8,134 bases of DNA from Alkalimonas sp. (GCA_007117525.1 SKGJ01000110.1:1-8134); one strand, 5' to 3'. Counted from the stretch's first letter, positions 1 through 7,368 are shown. Notes: generated from the sequence alone by a model not told the origin. A program made the numbers and translations.

Positions 1-883
1 GGCTGGTGATGTCTTCATGGGTCGACTGACGGCTCAAGGTGGCACTGATGTTCAGTGCAAAACCTGCTGGCATGGCATTGGCATCCAGTTGCTCGAAGAT
101 GCTGCTAAGCGGTGTTTCAGCCTGAGCAAACAAGGCTTCCGCAGCTTCATGGTGGACATAGGCGCCACCACGCAGCTGGCGCTGCACGCCACCGGGTTCG
201 CCATCACTATCCAGCCAGCGCATGCTGGGGGTGTTTAGGAACAAAATGCTGTTGGCGTAAGGGCGCACTGCTTCACGTTGTGGCGTATGAATGGTGATTA
301 CCCCGACAGCGCCTTGCTCAGCAGCAAAACGATTGCGTTCGCGCCCTAGGTGAGCAGCTTCTTCGCTGGGCAGGTGATCTGGCAAGCCCGGCAGCATGAC
401 AGCGATCTTCCCTTGCAGATCCAGTCCCTGATAATCGTTGATGCCAAACTCTTCGGAAATCAGGCCATAACCGACAAAGACCAACGGAGCCGTGACGCTG
501 GACTCAGTAGCCACCGGATCGGCGCCGCTGAAAAAAGCTTTCGGGTAGGCAAGCTCCTGATCGCCTTCAGCCGTATGCAACACCATGCGGGCACTATTCG
601 GCACCAGCCGGCTGCTGCGCAGTGGTACCCGTTGAAAGAAAGTGCCGTTATCGCCGGCTGGTTCCAGACCCAACGCCTGCAATTGGGTGGCAATGTACAA
701 GGCGGCGATTTCATGGCCCCGGCTGCCGGTATCGCGGCCTTCCAGCTCATCCGACGCCAAAAACAGCATATGGCCTTCAATGACAGCGGCATTGGCCTGA
801 GGCTCAGGGGCCTGAGTGGTGTTCAGACTGCTGCAGCCGAGCAATAACAGTGCGGCGCTGGCCGCAAAAACAAATAATTTCAT
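1..883 (-). CDS. M28-family (PA-domain) aminopeptidase-like lipoprotein, N-terminal part, cut by window edge
   Basis: Reading leftward from an ATG at 883, the frame is open for 294 codons and runs off the left edge. The N-terminus (MKLFVFAASAALLLLGCSS) is a classic lipoprotein signal: two-residue start, hydrophobic core, lipobox L-L-G-C with the lipidated Cys at residue 17. Ser at +2 predicts the outer membrane. Residues 37-76 (FLASDELEGRDTGSRG, then A-YIA-QLQALGLEPAGD, then FFQRVPL) match the conserved N-terminal stretch of secreted M28 zinc peptidases. Residues about 133-215 (VFVGYGL, INDYQGLDLQGKIAVMLPG, AAEQGAVGVI) look like the protease-associated (PA) insert. The metal ligands of the M28 domain should lie further on and are outside the window, so catalytic competence cannot be judged. 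An in-frame ATG at 895 (MRLS added) is an alternative start. Each ATG has only a weak three-base Shine-Dalgarno match 7 nt upstream (GAG for 883, GGA for 895). I prefer 883 because a start at 895 would leave almost no leader after the candidate promoter. The family call is from remembered motifs. Confidence 0.85.
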   Translation of the reverse strand, partial: MKLFVFAASAALLLLGCSSLNTTQAPEPQANAAVIEGHMLFLASDELEGRDTGSRGHEIAALYIATQLQALGLEPAGDNGTFFQRVPLRSSRLVPNSARMVLHTAEGDQELAYPKAFFSGADPVATESSVTAPLVFVGYGLISEEFGINDYQGLDLQGKIAVMLPGLPDHLPSEEAAHLGRERNRFAAEQGAVGVITIHTPQREAVRPYANSILFLNTPSMRWLDSDGEPGGVQRQLRGGAYVHHEAAEALFAQAETPLSSIFEQLDANAMPAGFALNISATLSRQSTHEDITS

Positions 884-911
884 ACTAAGTCTCATCGTGG
901 ATTCCGCTCGC

Positions 912-940
912 TTTATACGCACTTTTCGGCAGAACGGCCA
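912..940 (-). promoter_or_regulatory. Candidate sigma-70 promoter for the M28 lipoprotein gene
   Basis: On the minus strand, TATAAA at 917-912 (5 of 6 to the -10 consensus) lies 17 nt after TGGCCG at 940-935, a poor -35. A start near 905 would give a leader of about 20 nt before the ATG at 883. The yrfG-peptidase gap is 83 nt with no clear terminator, so read-through from yrfG is equally possible. Confidence 0.3.
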
Positions 941-966
941 GTTCGAATCGGTCAAACGTCAAGCAG

Positions 967-1647
967 TTACGCCTGATGGCGTGCGGTCGCGGCAATATCA
1001 TTGAGCAGCAGATGGTAATCGCTGATGGCCGGGAACTGGTCAATCTGACGCAGCTGCTGCTGACTGTCTGGATTGGCCACCGCCAGCAGGTGTCGAATGC
1101 CAAACTCCTGAGCCGCTTGCAAAATGGGTAGGCTGTCGTCGACGAACAAGGTCCGCTCCGGATCAAAGCCCAGCCGGTCCTGCAGCTTTTGCCACAGCGC
1201 CCAGCTTTCCTTGGTCACGCCAAATTCGTGGGTGGAGATCAGTTGCTCAATGTATTTGGCCAAATCGGTACGTTCAATCTTCAGCGACAAGCTGTCCGGG
1301 TGAGCATTGGTCACCAGCACAATATGACGGCCGCTGTCCTTTAACGCCGACAAAAAAGCCGGTACATCGTCGCGCATGCGGATTTTGTCCATCACTTCGC
1401 GCTTGAGCTCGGTGATGGGCAGTTGCAGCCGCTTGCCCCAGTAGTCCAGGCAATACCATTCCAACTTACCGGTCAATTGGGCATACTCGGCCTGCAGTTC
1501 GGCTTTGGCTTGTTCTGGCGTGCGGTTGGTCAGTTCAGCCCAGCGCCTTGGCAAATGCTCCAGCCAGAAATGATTGTCAAAGTGCAAATCCAGCAGGGTG
1601 CCATCCATATCCAGCAAGACGGTATCAATTTGATCCCAGTTCAGCAT
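967..1647 (-). CDS. yrfG: GMP/IMP nucleotidase YrfG (HAD superfamily)
   Basis: This 226-residue cytoplasmic HAD phosphatase is expected to dephosphorylate purine 5'-nucleotides (GMP, IMP) to nucleosides. All four HAD motifs are present. Motif I is DMDGT at residues 13-17, with nucleophile Asp13 and acid/base Asp15. Motif II is LVTNAHP at 111-117 (Thr113). Motif III is Lys146 in GVTKESW. Motif IV is FVDDS at 168-172. The YrfG-specific flanks are also visible: LLDLHFDNHFWLEHLP after motif I and LEWYCLDYW at 62-70. They align well with what I recall of E. coli YrfG, and the length is nearly the same. The ATG at 1647 has AGGA 7 nt upstream (1658-1655). The gene diverges from nudE, which is also a close neighbour in E. 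coli, where igaA lies between them; igaA is absent here. The M28 lipoprotein gene follows on the same strand after 83 nt. The family call is firm; the exact substrate is inferred from the E. coli protein. Confidence 0.92.
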   Translation of the reverse strand: MLNWDQIDTVLLDMDGTLLDLHFDNHFWLEHLPRRWAELTNRTPEQAKAELQAEYAQLTGKLEWYCLDYWGKRLQLPITELKREVMDKIRMRDDVPAFLSALKDSGRHIVLVTNAHPDSLSLKIERTDLAKYIEQLISTHEFGVTKESWALWQKLQDRLGFDPERTLFVDDSLPILQAAQEFGIRHLLAVANPDSQQQLRQIDQFPAISDYHLLLNDIAATARHQA

Positions 1648-1741
1648 CGTTTTTTCCTGTTTTTCGTTTTATCATGGGGCAAAGCAGAGTGTTGCACAGG
1701 CAACAGCCGCCTGGCGGCGCTATTGTAGCAGAGGGAAGCGG
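1648..1741. promoter_or_regulatory. Divergent yrfG / nudE promoter region
   Basis: This 94-nt gap separates the two start codons. On the minus strand, TACAAT at 1727-1722 (5 of 6 to the -10 consensus) with TTCAGC 17 nt upstream (1750-1745, inside the start of nudE) is the best candidate for yrfG. On the plus strand, TATCAT at 1670-1675 and TATTGT at 1721-1726 are possible -10 boxes for nudE, but neither has a convincing -35, and the second lies too close to the ATG to leave room for a leader. A short inverted repeat, GCCGC/GCGGC with a 3-nt loop, sits at 1706-1718. The nudE ribosome site is GAGG at 1731-1734, 7 nt before its ATG. Confidence 0.4.
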
Positions 1742-2329
1742 ATGGCTGAATCGAAGCAGACAAAACAACCACCAGAGATCCTTAATCAGGAAGTGGTGGC
1801 GCAAAGCCGCTTGTTCAAAGTCGAGCAATTGCAACTGCGTTTTAGCAACGGTGAAGAGCGCTTGTACGAGCGGATGCGCGGCAGTGGCCGTGGCGCAGTT
1901 ATGGTCGTTGCAATGCCGGATGCAGAACACTTTTATCTGATTCGGGAGTACTGCGCCGGCACCCACGATTATCAGCTGGGCTTTCCCAAAGGCTTGATCG
2001 ATCCGGGTGAAGATCCCTTGCAGGCGGCCAACCGTGAACTTAAGGAAGAGATTGGTTTTGGCGCCAAGCGTCTGATCCCACTGAAGTCGGTGGCACTGGC
2101 TCCGGGCTATTTTAATGCTACAATGCATATAGTGCTGGCGCTGGATTTGTACCCGGAGCAACTGACCGGTGATGAACCTGAGCCGCTGGAGTGCATGCGC
2201 TGGCCCCGGCACGCGTTGGATGAGTTGCTGCAACAAGCGGATTTTACCGAAGCCCGCAGCGTGGCGGCTTTGTTTCTGACCGATGCATACCTGGCAAGGA
2301 ATCCCGATGTTCTTGAGTTCACTGCTTGA
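1742..2329 (+). CDS. nudE: ADP compounds hydrolase NudE (Nudix family)
   Basis: NudE hydrolyses ADP-linked metabolites (ADP-ribose, NADH, diadenosine polyphosphates) to AMP plus the other phosphate half, a cytoplasmic clean-up role. The 195-residue product carries a perfect Nudix box at residues 84-106: G84, five residues, E90, seven residues, R98-E99-L-x-E102-E103-x-G105-F106. The two adjacent glutamates bind the catalytic divalent metal. Features recalled as typical of NudE rather than general ADP-ribose pyrophosphatases follow the box: a PGYFNATM-type segment at 121-128, then LDLYPEQLTGDEPEPLE at 134-150, then the C-terminal EARSVAALFLTDAYL at 170-184. The length fits E. coli NudE (about 186 residues). 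The start at 1742 has GAGG at 1731-1734. The stop lies 23 nt inside cysQ, so the two genes are almost certainly cotranscribed and probably translationally coupled. Long minus-strand open frames opposite it carry no recognisable motifs. Confidence 0.95.
   Translation: MAESKQTKQPPEILNQEVVAQSRLFKVEQLQLRFSNGEERLYERMRGSGRGAVMVVAMPDAEHFYLIREYCAGTHDYQLGFPKGLIDPGEDPLQAANRELKEEIGFGAKRLIPLKSVALAPGYFNATMHIVLALDLYPEQLTGDEPEPLECMRWPRHALDELLQQADFTEARSVAALFLTDAYLARNPDVLEFTA
2296..2300 (+). promoter_or_regulatory. Ribosome binding site that fixes the cysQ start
   Basis: AAGGA lies 6 nt before the ATG at 2307. An earlier in-frame ATG at 2283 (eight residues upstream) lacks such a site and would deepen the overlap with nudE, so 2307 is the better start. 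Confidence 0.75.
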
Positions 2330-3113
2330 ACCGATAAAAAACGCCGCCAAAGAAGCCGGTGATCGGCTCTGGCAGCTCTATCAAAGCGGGGATTACCAGC
2401 AAGCCACCAAAGACGATGAAAGTCCGGTCACCACCGCCGATCTGGCTGCCAACGACATCATTATGCAGCACCTGCAGACGCTGACCCCCGATATCCCCAT
2501 TATTTCTGAAGAAGTGCAGCTGCTGCCACTGGCGCAGCGCCAACACTGGCCGCGCTACTGGCTGATTGACCCGATGGATGGCACTCAGGAATTTGTTGCC
2601 AGAAGCGGTGACTTTGCCGTCAGCATTGCTCTGGTCGAGCATGGCTGGCCGGCACTGGGGGTGATTTACTGGCCAAAAGAGCGGGTGCTGTATTACGCCA
2701 CCCGGGGCCATGGTGCATTTAAGCAACAGGGCTCTAAAATCCGCCGTATTCAGGTGCATCAGCATCAAGCCTCAGAACCTTTGCGGGTGGCGGTCAGTCG
2801 GCGCCAGGCACGCTCCCGCATCGAGCAATTGTTGCCAGCCGAGCAGCAGGTTGAGTACATTCCGCTTGGCAGCTGCTCGCTAAAAAGTTGCTTAGTGGCC
2901 GAGGGGGGAGCCGATTGCTATGTCCGCCTTGGCCCAACCGGTGAATGGGATACCGGTGCCGTCCATGTCATTGTGGAAGAAGCCGGCGGCAAAATCCTCG
3001 ACAGCAGTTTTGCACCGCTCAGTTACAACCAGCGCGAAAGTCTGGCCAACCCAAATTTTGTGGTGATGGGGCAGGCGGCCTTGCCCTGGCCAGAATTGAT
3101 ACAGCCGCAGTAA
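2307..3113 (+). CDS. cysQ: 3'(2'),5'-bisphosphate nucleotidase CysQ
   Basis: CysQ removes the 3'-phosphate of adenosine 3',5'-bisphosphate (PAP), giving AMP. This keeps PAP, a by-product of sulfate assimilation and of carrier-protein phosphopantetheinylation, from accumulating. The 268-residue protein has the Li-sensitive inositol monophosphatase fold signatures in order. KDDESPVTTADLAAN at 35-49 comes first. ISEE at 66-69 and DPMDGTQEF at 88-96 supply the metal-binding acids. GSCSLKSCLVAEGGADCYVR at 188-207 and EWDTGA at 213-218 follow, the latter supplying the last metal-binding Asp (215). The GS-SLK-CLVAEG run and YVRLGPTGEWDT are the CysQ flavour of the family rather than inositol monophosphatase SuhB. 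Its length is slightly above that of E. coli CysQ (246). The start overlaps the 3' end of nudE by 23 nt. No clear intrinsic terminator follows, so some read-through toward pckA is possible. Confidence 0.93.
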   Translation: MFLSSLLEPIKNAAKEAGDRLWQLYQSGDYQQATKDDESPVTTADLAANDIIMQHLQTLTPDIPIISEEVQLLPLAQRQHWPRYWLIDPMDGTQEFVARSGDFAVSIALVEHGWPALGVIYWPKERVLYYATRGHGAFKQQGSKIRRIQVHQHQASEPLRVAVSRRQARSRIEQLLPAEQQVEYIPLGSCSLKSCLVAEGGADCYVRLGPTGEWDTGAVHVIVEEAGGKILDSSFAPLSYNQRESLANPNFVVMGQAALPWPELIQPQ

Positions 3114-3351
3114 ACTTTCAAGCTGCCAGACAAAAAAATCCGCATAGCTATGCAGCAAAACCGCATAGGCCGCGGCCTGCCTTGGTTCTGGCCGATTTCC
3201 TTGCGATCAAAACCTATCTTTTCGGTGACAAAAACGGTATCATGCGCGGGTGTTTTTTAGGCAGCGGAGCTGCCGGCACCTTGAAAGATGAACGTTGAAG
3301 TCCGCCTAGAGACTGCACCCTACACCTACAGTACCCTTAGGAGCCTACATC
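3114..3351 (+). promoter_or_regulatory. pckA upstream region with palindromes and a candidate promoter
   Basis: This 238-nt stretch between cysQ and pckA holds no supported gene. Visible elements are: a perfect 12-nt palindrome GCATAGCTATGC (3142-3153); a second, AGGCCGCGGCCT (3167-3178); an 8-nt direct repeat CCGCATAG at 3140-3147 and 3161-3168, offset by 21 nt (about two helical turns); a possible -10 TATCAT at 3238-3243 with no good -35; and a small hairpin GGCAGC/GCTGCC with a 3-nt loop at 3260-3274, which would sit near the 5' end of a transcript starting around 3250. The pckA ribosome site TAGGAG (3338-3343) lies 8 nt before the ATG. pckA is commonly controlled by carbon source, but I see no clear CRP or Cra site, so the regulator is unknown. 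Confidence 0.4.
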
Positions 3352-4950
3352 ATGTCCGATTTGGATTTGAGCCAATACGGCATCACCGATGTCACGGAAG
3401 TCGTATACAACCCGAGTTACGACCAGTTGTTTGCAGAAGAGACGCGTGCGGATCTCGAAGGTTATGAGCAGGGGAAAGTCACCACCCTTGGTGCCGTTGC
3501 CGTCGATACCGGTATCTTTACCGGCCGTTCGCCAAAAGATAAATACATTGTGCGTGATGATACCACCCGCGACACGCTGTGGTGGGCCGATCAGGGCAAA
3601 AACGACAACAAGCCGATTTCCCCTGAAGTTTGGGCCGATCTGAAAGGTCTGGTCACCACCCAATTATCGGGCAAGCGTTTGTTTGTGGTCGATACCTTCT
3701 GCGGTGCCAACCCGGATACCCGCTTATCGGTACGTTTTATCACCGAAGTGGCCTGGCAGGCGCATTTTGTCAAAAACATGTTTATTCGTCCAAGCGACGA
3801 TGAGCTGAAAAGCTACACGCCGGATTTCGTGGTGATGAACGGTGCCAAATGCACCAACCCGAACTGGCAGCAGCATGGCCTGAATTCTGAGAACTTTATT
3901 GCCTTTAACCTGACCGAGCGTATCCAGCTGATTGGCGGTACCTGGTACGGTGGCGAGATGAAAAAAGGCATGTTCTCGCTTATGAACTACTACCTGCCAC
4001 TCAAAGGCATTGCCTCGATGCACTGCTCTGCCAATGTCTGTGAAGATGGCAACGTGGCGGTGTTCTTTGGTCTGTCCGGCACCGGCAAAACCACCCTGTC
4101 AACCGATCCAAAGCGCAAGCTGATTGGCGATGACGAGCACGGCTGGGACGACGATGGCATCTTCAACTTTGAAGGCGGTTGCTACGCTAAAACCATCAAC
4201 TTGTCGAAAGAAAACGAGCCGGATATCTACCAGGCCATCCGCCGTGATGCCTTGCTGGAAAACGTCACCGTACGTGATGATGGCAGTGTCGATTTTGACG
4301 ATGGTTCCAAAACCGAGAACACCCGGGTGTCTTACCCGATTTACCACATCGACAACATCGTCAAGCCAGTCTCCAAAGCGGGTCATGCTAAAAAGGTGAT
4401 CTTCCTGACCGCCGATGCCTTTGGTGTGCTGCCACCGGTGGCTAAGCTGACCAAAGAGCAAACCAAGTACCACTTCCTGTCTGGCTTTACTGCCAAACTG
4501 GCTGGTACCGAGCGTGGCATTACCGAGCCAACCCCAACTTTTTCCAGCTGTTTTGGCGCGGCCTTCTTAAGCCTGCACCCGACCAAGTACGCTGAAGTAC
4601 TGGTGAAACGGATGGAAGCGGCCGGCGCTGAAGCCTACCTGGTCAATACCGGTTGGAACGGCACTGGCAAGCGCATTTCCATTAAAGCTACCCGCGCCAT
4701 CATTGATGCCATCCTGGACGGCAGCATTGAAAACGCCGAGTTTATGCAGCTGCCGTACTTCAACCTGGCGGTACCCACGCATTTGCACGATGTGGAAGAC
4801 GGCATTCTGGACCCACGCAATACCTACGCCAATGCGGCGGAGTGGGATGCCAAGGCAAAAGATCTGGCCCAGCGCTTTATCAACAACTTCGAAAAATTCA
4901 CCGACAACGACGAAGGCAAAGCCCTGGTCGCAGCCGGCCCGCAGTTGTAA
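3352..4950 (+). CDS. pckA: Phosphoenolpyruvate carboxykinase (ATP)
   Basis: PckA converts oxaloacetate and ATP to phosphoenolpyruvate, CO2 and ADP, the entry step of gluconeogenesis from TCA-cycle carbon. It is a cytoplasmic, metal-dependent enzyme. The 532-residue length fits the ATP-dependent class (E. coli 540). Oxaloacetate-site residues are in FTGRSPKDK at 56-64 (Arg59) and at Tyr199. Metal ligands are Lys205 in GEMKKGMFS, His224 in SMHCSANV, and Asp261 in [11 protein letters not shown] (the kinase-2 motif). The P-loop is GLSGTGKTT at 240-248. Arg325 (ENTRVSYP) corresponds to the substrate-binding Arg333 of E. coli. The adenine-side region near 433-445 ([12 protein letters not shown]) is intact. 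No active-site residue appears to be missing. The ATG has TAGGAG 8 nt upstream. The gene seems to be a single transcription unit: it has a 238-nt upstream region of its own and a strong terminator directly after the stop. Confidence 0.98.
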   Translation: MSDLDLSQYGITDVTEVVYNPSYDQLFAEETRADLEGYEQGKVTTLGAVAVDTGIFTGRSPKDKYIVRDDTTRDTLWWADQGKNDNKPISPEVWADLKGLVTTQLSGKRLFVVDTFCGANPDTRLSVRFITEVAWQAHFVKNMFIRPSDDELKSYTPDFVVMNGAKCTNPNWQQHGLNSENFIAFNLTERIQLIGGTWYGGEMKKGMFSLMNYYLPLKGIASMHCSANVCEDGNVAVFFGLSGTGKTTLSTDPKRKLIGDDEHGWDDDGIFNFEGGCYAKTINLSKENEPDIYQAIRRDALLENVTVRDDGSVDFDDGSKTENTRVSYPIYHIDNIVKPVSKAGHAKKVIFLTADAFGVLPPVAKLTKEQTKYHFLSGFTAKLAGTERGITEPTPTFSSCFGAAFLSLHPTKYAEVLVKRMEAAGAEAYLVNTGWNGTGKRISIKATRAIIDAILDGSIENAEFMQLPYFNLAVPTHLHDVEDGILDPRNTYANAAEWDAKAKDLAQRFINNFEKFTDNDEGKALVAAGPQL

Positions 4951-4971
4951 GTTGTAAGGCTGTCAGCCAAT

Positions 4972-5001
4972 AAAAACGCAGCCCGGTGGCTGCGTTTTTT
5001 T
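4972..5001 (+). terminator. Intrinsic terminator of pckA
   Basis: A perfect 12-bp stem AAAAACGCAGCC (4972-4983) pairs with GGCTGCGTTTTT (4988-4999) around a CGGT loop, and a run of seven T reaches 5001. It starts 22 nt after the pckA stop. The A-run on the left means it could also stop leftward transcription. Confidence 0.92.
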
Positions 5002-5016
5002 ATGGTCTTTTTACTG

Positions 5017-5044
5017 AAAAAACGGCGCCTGCAGGCGCCGTTTT
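5017..5044 (-). terminator. Intrinsic terminator of the M3 peptidase gene
   Basis: A perfect 26-nt palindrome spans 5019-5044: stem AAAACGGCGCC / GGCGCCGTTTT with a TGCA loop at 5030-5033. Read on the minus strand it follows the peptidase stop (5057) by 12 nt and ends in six T (5022-5017). On the plus strand it also has a four-T tail, so it may act in both directions, in tandem with the pckA terminator. Confidence 0.88.
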
Positions 5045-5056
5045 GCTATTGGCGCA

Positions 5057-7219
5057 TTAATCAAGCTGGGTTTTCAAACCACGGCGAATCAACAGCGCCT
5101 CGGTGGTTGGCTCCTGACCACGGAACTTGATGTAGGACTCCATCGGTGGCCGTGAGTTGCCCACTTCCAGAATGTGCTTGCGGTAGTGATCGCCGTTTTC
5201 ACGGGTCAGACCGCCCCGGCTTTGCACATAGGCAAAGGCATCGGCTGCCAGAATTTCACTCCAGATGTAGGCATAGTAGCTGGCGGCATAGCCACCGCCA
5301 ATGGAGTGATTAAAGAAAGTGGACTTGTAGCGCGGTGGTACCGCTGGCAAGTCTACACCGTACTTAGCCAGGGCGTAGGCTTCCAGTTCAGCTACATCCT
5401 GTAAAGGCGCATCGGCACCAAGCATGTGCCACTCCATGTCGATAAAGGAAGCCGCAATGTACTCCAGGGTATCGAAGCCTTGGTTAAAGCTACGCGACGT
5501 CATGACCCGCTCCAGCAGCTCAGTTGGGATAGGCTCACCGGTTTCATGGTGCTTGGCGTAGTTGGCCAGCACCTCAGGGTGAGCCGCCCAGTCTTCTTCA
5601 AAGGTGGATGGGAACTCAACAAAATCACGCGAGACCGCGGTGCCCGCCAGGCTCGGGAAGTGGACATCTGAAAACATGCCATGAATGCCGTGACCAATTT
5701 CATGGAAGATGGTGGTGGTGTGATCGTAACTGATCAGGGTTGGCTCACCTTCCGGTGCTTTTGGAATGTTCATCACGTTGACCACCACCGGCTTGGTGCC
5801 AAGCAGGTGCGACTGAGTGACAAAAGCACTCATCCAGGCACCGCCACGCTTGCCTTCACGGGCAAAGTAGTCGGCGTAGAAAATGGCCAGGCTGGTGCCA
5901 TCGTGATCAAACACCTCGTAGGCTTCGACATCCGGGTGATAGACCGGCAGATCTGGCCGTGGCTCGAAACGAATGCCGTACAGCCGGTTCATGGTGTAGA
6001 ACACACCGTCGTGTAGCACGCGGTTGAACTCGAAGTATTGCTTCACTTCGTTTTCATCCAGATCGTATTTTTCCTGACGCACCAGTTCGGCGTAGTACTC
6101 CCAGTCCCACGGCTGCACGTCAAAATCGCCACCATGGCGGCGGATCATTTCTTGAATGTCGGCTTGTTCCTGCTTGGTATTGGCAACCACGGCAGGCACC
6201 ATGCTGGTTAGCATATCCAGCACATTTTGTGGGTTTTGCGCCATGGTGTTTTCCAGCATGTACTCGGCCCAGTTGGCGTAGCCCAGCAGCTCGGCGCGCT
6301 CTGCGCGAATTTGTGCCAGACGCGAAACGATAGGCCGGACATCGTGATCCCCCTGAGTACCGCGGAATGCCGAAGCTTCCCAGATGCGCTGGCGCAGCTC
6401 ACGGTTGTGCAGCGAGGTTAGAATAGGCTGACGGGTGGTGTTGGTGATGCTCAGCAGGAACTTGCCTTCATGGCCTGCTGCAGTGGCAGCGCTGCGGATT
6501 TGGCTGGCCGACAGACCGTCCAGCTCATCTTCGCTCTCCACAACAACGGCGATCTCGCGGGTGATTTGCAGTTGCTTTTGCGAAAACTCAGTGGTCAGGC
6601 GTGAATGCTCTTCGTTCAGGGCACGGATTTTTACTTGTTGCTCTTCGGTCAGAGTTGCGCCAGAGCGGACGAAGCGATCGTAGTAGATATCGAGCAGACG
6701 GCTGGATTCGGCATCCAAGTCCAGCGAGTCACGCTGGTTGTAAATGGCTTCGATCCGGGCGAATAGGGCCGGGTTCAGGTTGATGTTGTCGGAGTGTGCA
6801 GCAAACTTTGGCGACAGCTCGCGGGCAATTTCACGCCGCTTCTCGTTGCTGTCGGTACCGGACAAGTTGGAGAACACCCGTGATACCCGGGTCAGCAGTT
6901 CACCGCTGCGCTCCATGGCGACGATGGTGTTGTCAAAAGTTGGCGCTTCGGGGTTGTTGGCAATGGCGTCAATTTCAGCCATGTGCTCTGCCATGCCTTT
7001 TTCGAAGGCAGGCAAAAAGTGTTCATCCTCAATCAAGCGAAAATCTGGCGCGCCGTATTGCAGGGCGAAAGGCTGGAAAAAAGGGTTGTCTTTGCTGATG
7101 TCCTGCATGGCTTCAACGGCAGTATCGGCCGCTAAGTCAGCAGGAGCAACAGGTTGCTCAGAGCAGGCGGTTAAGGCCAGTGCAACGCCAATGGCTGTCG
7201 CGATCAGGGTTTTGCGCAT
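5057..7219 (-). CDS. dcp: M3-family peptidyl-dipeptidase (Dcp-like), lipoprotein
   Basis: This 720-residue zinc metallopeptidase of the thimet-oligopeptidase clan (family M3) is expected to release dipeptides from the C-terminus of oligopeptides. The active site is intact. HEIGH at 506-510 gives the two zinc-binding His and the catalytic Glu507. The third ligand is Glu535 in RDFVEFPS, 25 residues on, as usual for M3. HSIGGGYAASYYAYIWSE at 638-655 is the substrate-binding Tyr/Gly loop of the Dcp branch. The N-terminal helical part runs from about 45 to 400. The N-terminus is a lipoprotein signal (MRKTLIATAIGVALALTAC) with lipobox L-T-A-C, Cys19 and Ser at +2, implying outer-membrane anchoring. 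E. coli Dcp has no such signal, so this protein probably acts outside the cytoplasm. The ATG at 7219 has AAAGGAG at 7234-7228 with an 8-nt spacer. The gene is convergent with pckA. Dcp is preferred over oligopeptidase A by the C-terminal loop and by recall of similarity; the exact subfamily is inferred. Confidence 0.9.
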   Translation of the reverse strand: MRKTLIATAIGVALALTACSEQPVAPADLAADTAVEAMQDISKDNPFFQPFALQYGAPDFRLIEDEHFLPAFEKGMAEHMAEIDAIANNPEAPTFDNTIVAMERSGELLTRVSRVFSNLSGTDSNEKRREIARELSPKFAAHSDNINLNPALFARIEAIYNQRDSLDLDAESSRLLDIYYDRFVRSGATLTEEQQVKIRALNEEHSRLTTEFSQKQLQITREIAVVVESEDELDGLSASQIRSAATAAGHEGKFLLSITNTTRQPILTSLHNRELRQRIWEASAFRGTQGDHDVRPIVSRLAQIRAERAELLGYANWAEYMLENTMAQNPQNVLDMLTSMVPAVVANTKQEQADIQEMIRRHGGDFDVQPWDWEYYAELVRQEKYDLDENEVKQYFEFNRVLHDGVFYTMNRLYGIRFEPRPDLPVYHPDVEAYEVFDHDGTSLAIFYADYFAREGKRGGAWMSAFVTQSHLLGTKPVVVNVMNIPKAPEGEPTLISYDHTTTIFHEIGHGIHGMFSDVHFPSLAGTAVSRDFVEFPSTFEEDWAAHPEVLANYAKHHETGEPIPTELLERVMTSRSFNQGFDTLEYIAASFIDMEWHMLGADAPLQDVAELEAYALAKYGVDLPAVPPRYKSTFFNHSIGGGYAASYYAYIWSEILAADAFAYVQSRGGLTRENGDHYRKHILEVGNSRPPMESYIKFRGQEPTTEALLIRRGLKTQLD

Positions 7220-7368
7220 GGTTGTGTCTCCTTTGGGACGAGGCTATAGCAATCGTTCTTGTTGTAGTGCGCCAGGCCGCCACAACGGCATGGCCAGGTA
7301 ACTGCTCGAGTATGCCAAAAAAATTGCCAGAAATCTTGTTTTGCCGTCCGGTGGCTGCTGTCAGGGGT
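7220..7368 (-). promoter_or_regulatory. Gap between the histidine kinase and dcp, with dcp leader
   Basis: This 149-nt gap holds the strong dcp ribosome site (7234-7228) and a possible extended -10, TGCTATAGC (minus strand, 7251-7243 region), that lacks a recognisable -35. An imperfect hairpin lies at 7275-7295 (GGCCGCC / GGC-AT-GGCC, loop ACAAC), without a T-run on either side. A run of seven T on the minus strand (7323-7317) is not preceded by a convincing stem, so I see no sure terminator for the kinase gene. Confidence 0.3.

Noticed and set aside
350..847. A 165-codon open frame on the plus strand
   Set aside because: It is antisense to the M28 lipoprotein frame, which has a signal peptide and family motifs. 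The plus-strand translation has no ribosome site or recognisable domain.
1625..2350. A 241-codon open frame on the minus strand opposite nudE
   Set aside because: It lies antisense to a gene with a perfect Nudix box, its translation shows no motif I recognise, and it overlaps the start of yrfG. It is a frame shadow.
3223..3245. Possible CRP site near GGTGACA ahead of pckA
   Set aside because: Only the left half resembles TGTGA. The right half does not match TCACA at the required 6-nt spacing.
2945..3298. Plus-strand open frame spanning the end of cysQ and the pckA leader
   Set aside because: Most of it overlaps cysQ in another frame, the product is low in recognisable features and no ribosome site precedes it.
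7311..7331. Sigma-54-like promoter on the minus strand (TGGCAA, T-run, GGCA)
   Set aside because: The GG and GC elements are separated by 11 nt instead of the strict 10, and the -12 element reads TGGCA rather than TTGCA.
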